DNA of 25,483 bases from an uncultured Bacilli bacterium. Its GTDB lineage: Bacteria; Bacillota_I; Bacilli_A; RF39; UBA660. Below, piece after piece: positions 22,344 to 25,483 of the stretch (position 1 is its first letter; every line of letters begins with the position of its first letter). The notes under the pieces are model-generated. The model did not search any database, had not been told where the DNA came from, and was given only the letters and a program-made list of their open reading frames with translations. A program made the translations under genes and the position numbers. The stretch is taken from assembly GCA_944371685.1 (NCBI GenBank), contig CALVXV010000006.1, forward strand, positions 1 to 25,483, written 5' to 3'.

Positions 22344-22877
22344 ATGAAATATATAATTCGTGGCAAAAAAGTCAAAGTCACAAATGACCTCAAAGAACAT
22401 ACAGAAAAGAAGCTATCAAAGCTCGATAAATACTTTAATGAGGGAGAAGATTTTACAGCAACCGTTGCTATTAGATCGGTTGAACCAAATTACAAGGTAG
22501 AAGTAACAATCCCTGTTAAAAAAGTTATCCTAAGAGCTGAAGAAAGTCATAAAGATCCTTTCGCTGCTATTGATCTAATCATCGACAAACTTGAAAGACA
22601 AATCCGTAAAAATAAAACAAGAATGAGTAAAAAAGTAATTAAGGATAAATTTTCCGGTTTTGTTACTGATTACAAAATTGAAAAAACAGAAGATGATAAA
22701 AGTAAAATTGTTAAACGTAAAGAAGTTGAACTTAAACCTATGAGTGAAGAAGAAGCTATTTTACAAATGAACTTAATAGATCATACATTCTTTATTTTCA
22801 GAAATTCTAAAACTGGAGATATTGAAGTTATCTACAAACGTGAAGATGGCAACTATGGTTTAATTAAAGAGAAATAA
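22344..22877 (+). CDS. hpf: Long-form ribosome hibernation promoting factor
   Basis: 177 residues from ATG 22344; a TTG at 22329 is in frame, but the ribosome site AAGGTGATG precedes only the ATG. The N-terminal S30AE domain (about 1-100, MKYIIRGKKVKVTNDLKEHTE, with KLDKYF and IDKLERQIRKNK) binds the 30S decoding region. The C-terminal domain (about 120-177, with PMSEEEAILQMNLIDHTFFIF) dimerises ribosomes into 100S particles. It lies directly upstream of secA, an order common in firmicutes, but two hairpins separate them here, so each has its own transcription. The function is stationary-phase ribosome protection. Confidence 0.95.
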   Translation: MKYIIRGKKVKVTNDLKEHTEKKLSKLDKYFNEGEDFTATVAIRSVEPNYKVEVTIPVKKVILRAEESHKDPFAAIDLIIDKLERQIRKNKTRMSKKVIKDKFSGFVTDYKIEKTEDDKSKIVKRKEVELKPMSEEEAILQMNLIDHTFFIFRNSKTGDIEVIYKREDGNYGLIKEK

Positions 22878-22897
22878 TCGCTAAGTGCGATTTTTCT
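22876..22897 (+). terminator. First terminator after hpf
   Basis: AATCGC (22876-22881), loop TAAGT, GCGATT (22887-22892), followed by TTTTC. Confidence 0.6.
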
Positions 22898-22922
22898 AAT
22901 GTATTATCACCAAAACAAGAAT

Positions 22923-22970
22923 AAAACAGGGTACAAAATTCAATTTATTTTGACTTTTTACCTTGTTTTT
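22923..22970 (+). terminator. Second terminator between hpf and secA
   Basis: AAAACAGGGTA (22923-22933) and TACCTTGTTTT (22959-22969), an 11-bp stem with one G-T pair and a 25-nt AT-rich loop, ending in a T-run. Confidence 0.6.
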
Positions 22971-22991
22971 CTATGAATTTCACTTATTTTT

Positions 22992-23000
22992 TGGTAAAAT
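22992..23000 (+). promoter_or_regulatory. Extended -10 promoter candidate of secA
   Basis: TGG-TAAAAT (22992-23000), an extended -10 box like that of hpf, with no clear -35. The ribosome site AAAGGATG precedes ATG 23027. Confidence 0.45.
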
Positions 23001-23026
23001 ACTATATAGACGAAAGGATGGACAGT

Positions 23027-25483
23027 ATGAAATTTCTAAAAAAAGTATTTGATCATGAATATAAAGAATTAGAAAAATTCAAAAAAATAGCCGATGAAAT
23101 TGATAGTTTAGATGCTGAAATGTCTGAACTAACGGATAAAGAATTAAAAGCTAAAACAACCGAATTTAAAGAAAGATTAAAAAATGGCGAAACATTAGAA
23201 GATATTAAAGTAGAAGCATTCGCTGTCGCAAGAGAAGCCGCTTACCGTGTTATTGGTGAAAAACCATATTATGTACAATTGTTAGGCGGACTTGCTATTC
23301 ATTATGGTAATATAGCCGAAATGAAAACAGGTGAAGGAAAAACTTTGACATCTATCTTACCGGCATACCTAAATGCCCTAACAGGCGAAGGTGTTCATAT
23401 CATCACTGTCAACGAATACTTGGCTGGTCGTGATGCTGTTTGGATGGGTAAAATTTATGAGTTTTTAGGTTTAACTGTAGGCATTAACTATAGAGAATAT
23501 AACCAACAACAAAAAAGAGAAGCATATAACTGTGACATTATGTATTCAACCAATAATGAAATTGGTTTTGACTACTTAAGAGATAATATGGTAGTACGTG
23601 CCGAAGATAGAGTACAAAGACCATTAAATTTTGTTATCATCGACGAAGTTGATTCAGTTTTAATTGATGAGGCTAGAACACCATTAATTATTTCTGGTGG
23701 AAAAATGCAATCAGCTAACTTATATCAACAAGCCGATAAGTTTGTTAAAACATTAAAAGAAAATGAAGGATACATATATGACGAAAAAACCAAAGCTACA
23801 TCATTAGATGAGGAAGGTATTAAAAAAGCGGAAAAATATTTTGGTGTTAAAAACTTATATGATATTGAACACGCCACTTTGGTACATTTTATTAATCAAG
23901 CATTACATGCTAACTATAGTATGAAAAAAGACTTTGATTATGTTATCCAAGATGGTAAAATTGTCATTGTTGACCAATTTACTGGTCGTTTAATGCCAGG
24001 TAGAGCCTTTTCTGAAGGATTGCATCAAGCTATTGAAGCTAAAGAGGGAGTGCAAATTAACGAAGAAACTAAAACTTTAGCAACCATCACATTCCAAAAT
24101 TTATTCAGAATGTATAAAAAAATTGCTGGTATGACTGGTACAGCTAAGACTGAAGAAGAAGAATTTAGAGAAATTTATAACATGTATGTTATTCAAATAC
24201 CTACAAATAAACCAATTATTCGTGAGGACTATAGTGATTTAATCTTCGCTACTGCTGAAGGTAAATATAAAGCTATTGTTCACGAAATCAAAGAAAGACA
24301 TGCCAAAGGGCAGCCTGTTCTAGTTGGTACTGTTGCTGTTGAAAACAGTGAAAAATTAAGTAATATGTTAAAAAAAGAGCACATTCCACACGAAGTACTA
24401 AATGCAAAAAATAATGCCCGTGAAGCAGAAATAATTGCAAAAGCCGGGGAAAAAGGGGCTGTTACTATTGCCACCAACATGGCCGGCCGTGGTACAGATA
24501 TTAAATTAGGCAAAGGTGTAAAAGAATTGGGAGGATTATGCGTTTTAGGCACAGAAAGACATGAATCAAGACGTATTGATAACCAATTAAGAGGTCGTTC
24601 TGGACGTCAAGGAGATCCAGGAATGACTCAATTCTGTGTATCATTTGAAGATGACTTGATGGTTCGATTTGGTACCGATAGAGCTAAAAATCTACTTCAA
24701 AGAGTTGGTTTTGACGGAGAACTTTCTATTAGAAGTAAAGCTCTATCAAGATCAATTGAATCTGCCCAAAAACGTGTTGAAGGTAATAACTACGACACAC
24801 GTAAACATTTACTAGAGTATGATGATGTTATCAATAATCAACGTATGATTATCTATGGTAGACGTAATCAAATCTTAGATAGTGATTCTATTCATAGTAT
24901 AACTTTACAGCATTTCAAAAACCATATTAAAAACATTGTTAATAGCCATCTAATAGATAGTAATAAATTAACAGGTTTAGATGTTAGTGAAATCTTAGAA
25001 ACAGTTAATGAAAACTTATTAAAAGATGATTTATCAATTGATGAATTAGACCAATTAGATCCAGAAAGTTTAATTGAAACAATCTATGAACATATTGTTG
25101 AAGAATATGAAAATAAAATTGCTGAATTTCCAGATGAATTAAAAAATGAATTTGAAAAAGCAATTTCGTTAAGAGTAATAGATACACATTGGATGGAACA
25201 CATCAATTCTATGAGCCTATTACGTGAAGGAATTTACTTAAGGCAATATGCTCAAGAAAATCCACTTCAAGCATATACTGCTGAAGGATATGAAATGTTT
25301 GATAACTTATTAGCAACTATTGATATGGATATTAGTAGATATTTATTAAATGCAGAAATTAGACAAAATACTGAAAGAGAGCAAGTTATCAAAGGTACAC
25401 CAAATGAAGATAAAAGTAAAAATAAAAAGCAAACACCAAAGAGAGTTAAAAAGGTAGGACGTAATGAACCGTGTCCATGTGGT
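23027..25483 (+). CDS. secA: Preprotein translocase ATPase SecA (3' end beyond the window)
   Basis: 819 codons are visible and open to the right edge. Motor of the Sec export channel; it pushes unfolded preproteins through SecYEG using ATP. Seen: the N-terminal MKFLKKVFDHEYKELEKF, NBD1 Walker A EMKTGEGKT (about 105), ITVNEYLAGRDA, DYLRDNM, DEVDSVLIDEARTPLIISG, NBD2 with TNMAGRGTDIKLG, RQLRGRSGRQGDPG, then the scaffold and wing regions. The sequence breaks off in GRNEPCPCG, the start of the C-terminal zinc-binding motif, so only a few residues are missing. No lineage-odd truncation is visible. It follows hpf, as in many firmicutes. Confidence 0.97.
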   Translation, partial: MKFLKKVFDHEYKELEKFKKIADEIDSLDAEMSELTDKELKAKTTEFKERLKNGETLEDIKVEAFAVAREAAYRVIGEKPYYVQLLGGLAIHYGNIAEMKTGEGKTLTSILPAYLNALTGEGVHIITVNEYLAGRDAVWMGKIYEFLGLTVGINYREYNQQQKREAYNCDIMYSTNNEIGFDYLRDNMVVRAEDRVQRPLNFVIIDEVDSVLIDEARTPLIISGGKMQSANLYQQADKFVKTLKENEGYIYDEKTKATSLDEEGIKKAEKYFGVKNLYDIEHATLVHFINQALHANYSMKKDFDYVIQDGKIVIVDQFTGRLMPGRAFSEGLHQAIEAKEGVQINEETKTLATITFQNLFRMYKKIAGMTGTAKTEEEEFREIYNMYVIQIPTNKPIIREDYSDLIFATAEGKYKAIVHEIKERHAKGQPVLVGTVAVENSEKLSNMLKKEHIPHEVLNAKNNAREAEIIAKAGEKGAVTIATNMAGRGTDIKLGKGVKELGGLCVLGTERHESRRIDNQLRGRSGRQGDPGMTQFCVSFEDDLMVRFGTDRAKNLLQRVGFDGELSIRSKALSRSIESAQKRVEGNNYDTRKHLLEYDDVINNQRMIIYGRRNQILDSDSIHSITLQHFKNHIKNIVNSHLIDSNKLTGLDVSEILETVNENLLKDDLSIDELDQLDPESLIETIYEHIVEEYENKIAEFPDELKNEFEKAISLRVIDTHWMEHINSMSLLREGIYLRQYAQENPLQAYTAEGYEMFDNLLATIDMDISRYLLNAEIRQNTEREQVIKGTPNEDKSKNKKQTPKRVKKVGRNEPCPCG

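Noticed and set aside
1..25483. Mycoplasma-type genetic code (UGA = Trp)
   Set aside because: UGA ends asnB and the small membrane-protein gene at overlapping gene junctions, and tryptophans in conserved motifs are all UGG.

Overview
The window is strongly AT-rich chromosomal DNA from a low-GC, Gram-positive member of the Bacillota, most likely an uncultured Bacilli/Mollicutes-neighbour lineage (RF39- or Erysipelotrichales-like; the lineage is inference). UGA is used as a stop (asnB, the small membrane protein) and tryptophan is read from UGG, so the standard bacterial code applies, not the Mycoplasma code. A sortase, two exported wall hydrolases, a Mur ligase with the DNPR motif of diaminopimelate enzymes, a PMCA-type Ca2+ pump, a CIRCE element and a SecA gene next to hpf all argue for a walled firmicute. 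Genes are dense, and most transcription units end in clear hairpin plus T-run terminators. No CRISPR array, insertion sequence or prophage was seen.

Layout. 1-744: the 5' part of a frameshifted exported-protein gene (minus strand), and divergent from it a small XRE regulator with a perfect 9-bp palindrome in the shared upstream region. 824-3396: a three-gene operon of a YdjI-like SPFH protein and two Tim44-like proteins, all with C-terminal zinc ribbons. 3422-5626: an N-domain-less ClpB (minus) under a CIRCE-overlapped promoter. 5835-6547: sortase and tRNA-Pro(CGG). 6548-7007: a gene-free stretch with a strong orphan terminator and a possible structured RNA. 7008-8639: two paralogous secreted glucosaminidase-like enzymes with matching promoters. 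8705-9673: a zinc-ribbon protein with two RDD domains. 9761-13426: asnB, a small membrane protein and a divergent MurE-like ligase, overlapping one another, plausibly peptidoglycan precursor synthesis and amidation. 13477-15458: a compact SF1 helicase and a stand-alone transposase-type HTH protein. 15534-18745: a Ca2+-ATPase and a lipoprotein of unknown function. 18869-21692: a complete agr-type peptide quorum-sensing locus. 22040-25483: cold-shock protein, long-form HPF and secA, which runs off the right edge.

The most interesting system is the agr locus. The response regulator and AgrC-like kinase genes run rightward. They converge on a leftward agrB-agrD pair, and the two units share one bidirectional terminator. 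The 39-codon agrD (20919-21038, minus) is short enough to be missed by length filters. It encodes a probable thiolactone peptide with an unusual six-residue ring (CGLMWF) followed by the typical acidic Pro-containing tail DEPECPK. Other points of interest are a split membrane-domain/Mur-ligase pair beside asnB, hairpins that bury Shine-Dalgarno sequences (helicase, Ca2+-ATPase), a sortase without the usual catalytic arginine, and a ClpB that always lacks its N domain.

Several start codons were placed downstream of the longest possible ORF start because a Shine-Dalgarno sequence or conserved N-terminus decides them (XRE regulator, clpB, first hydrolase, asnB, Ca2+-ATPase, hpf).
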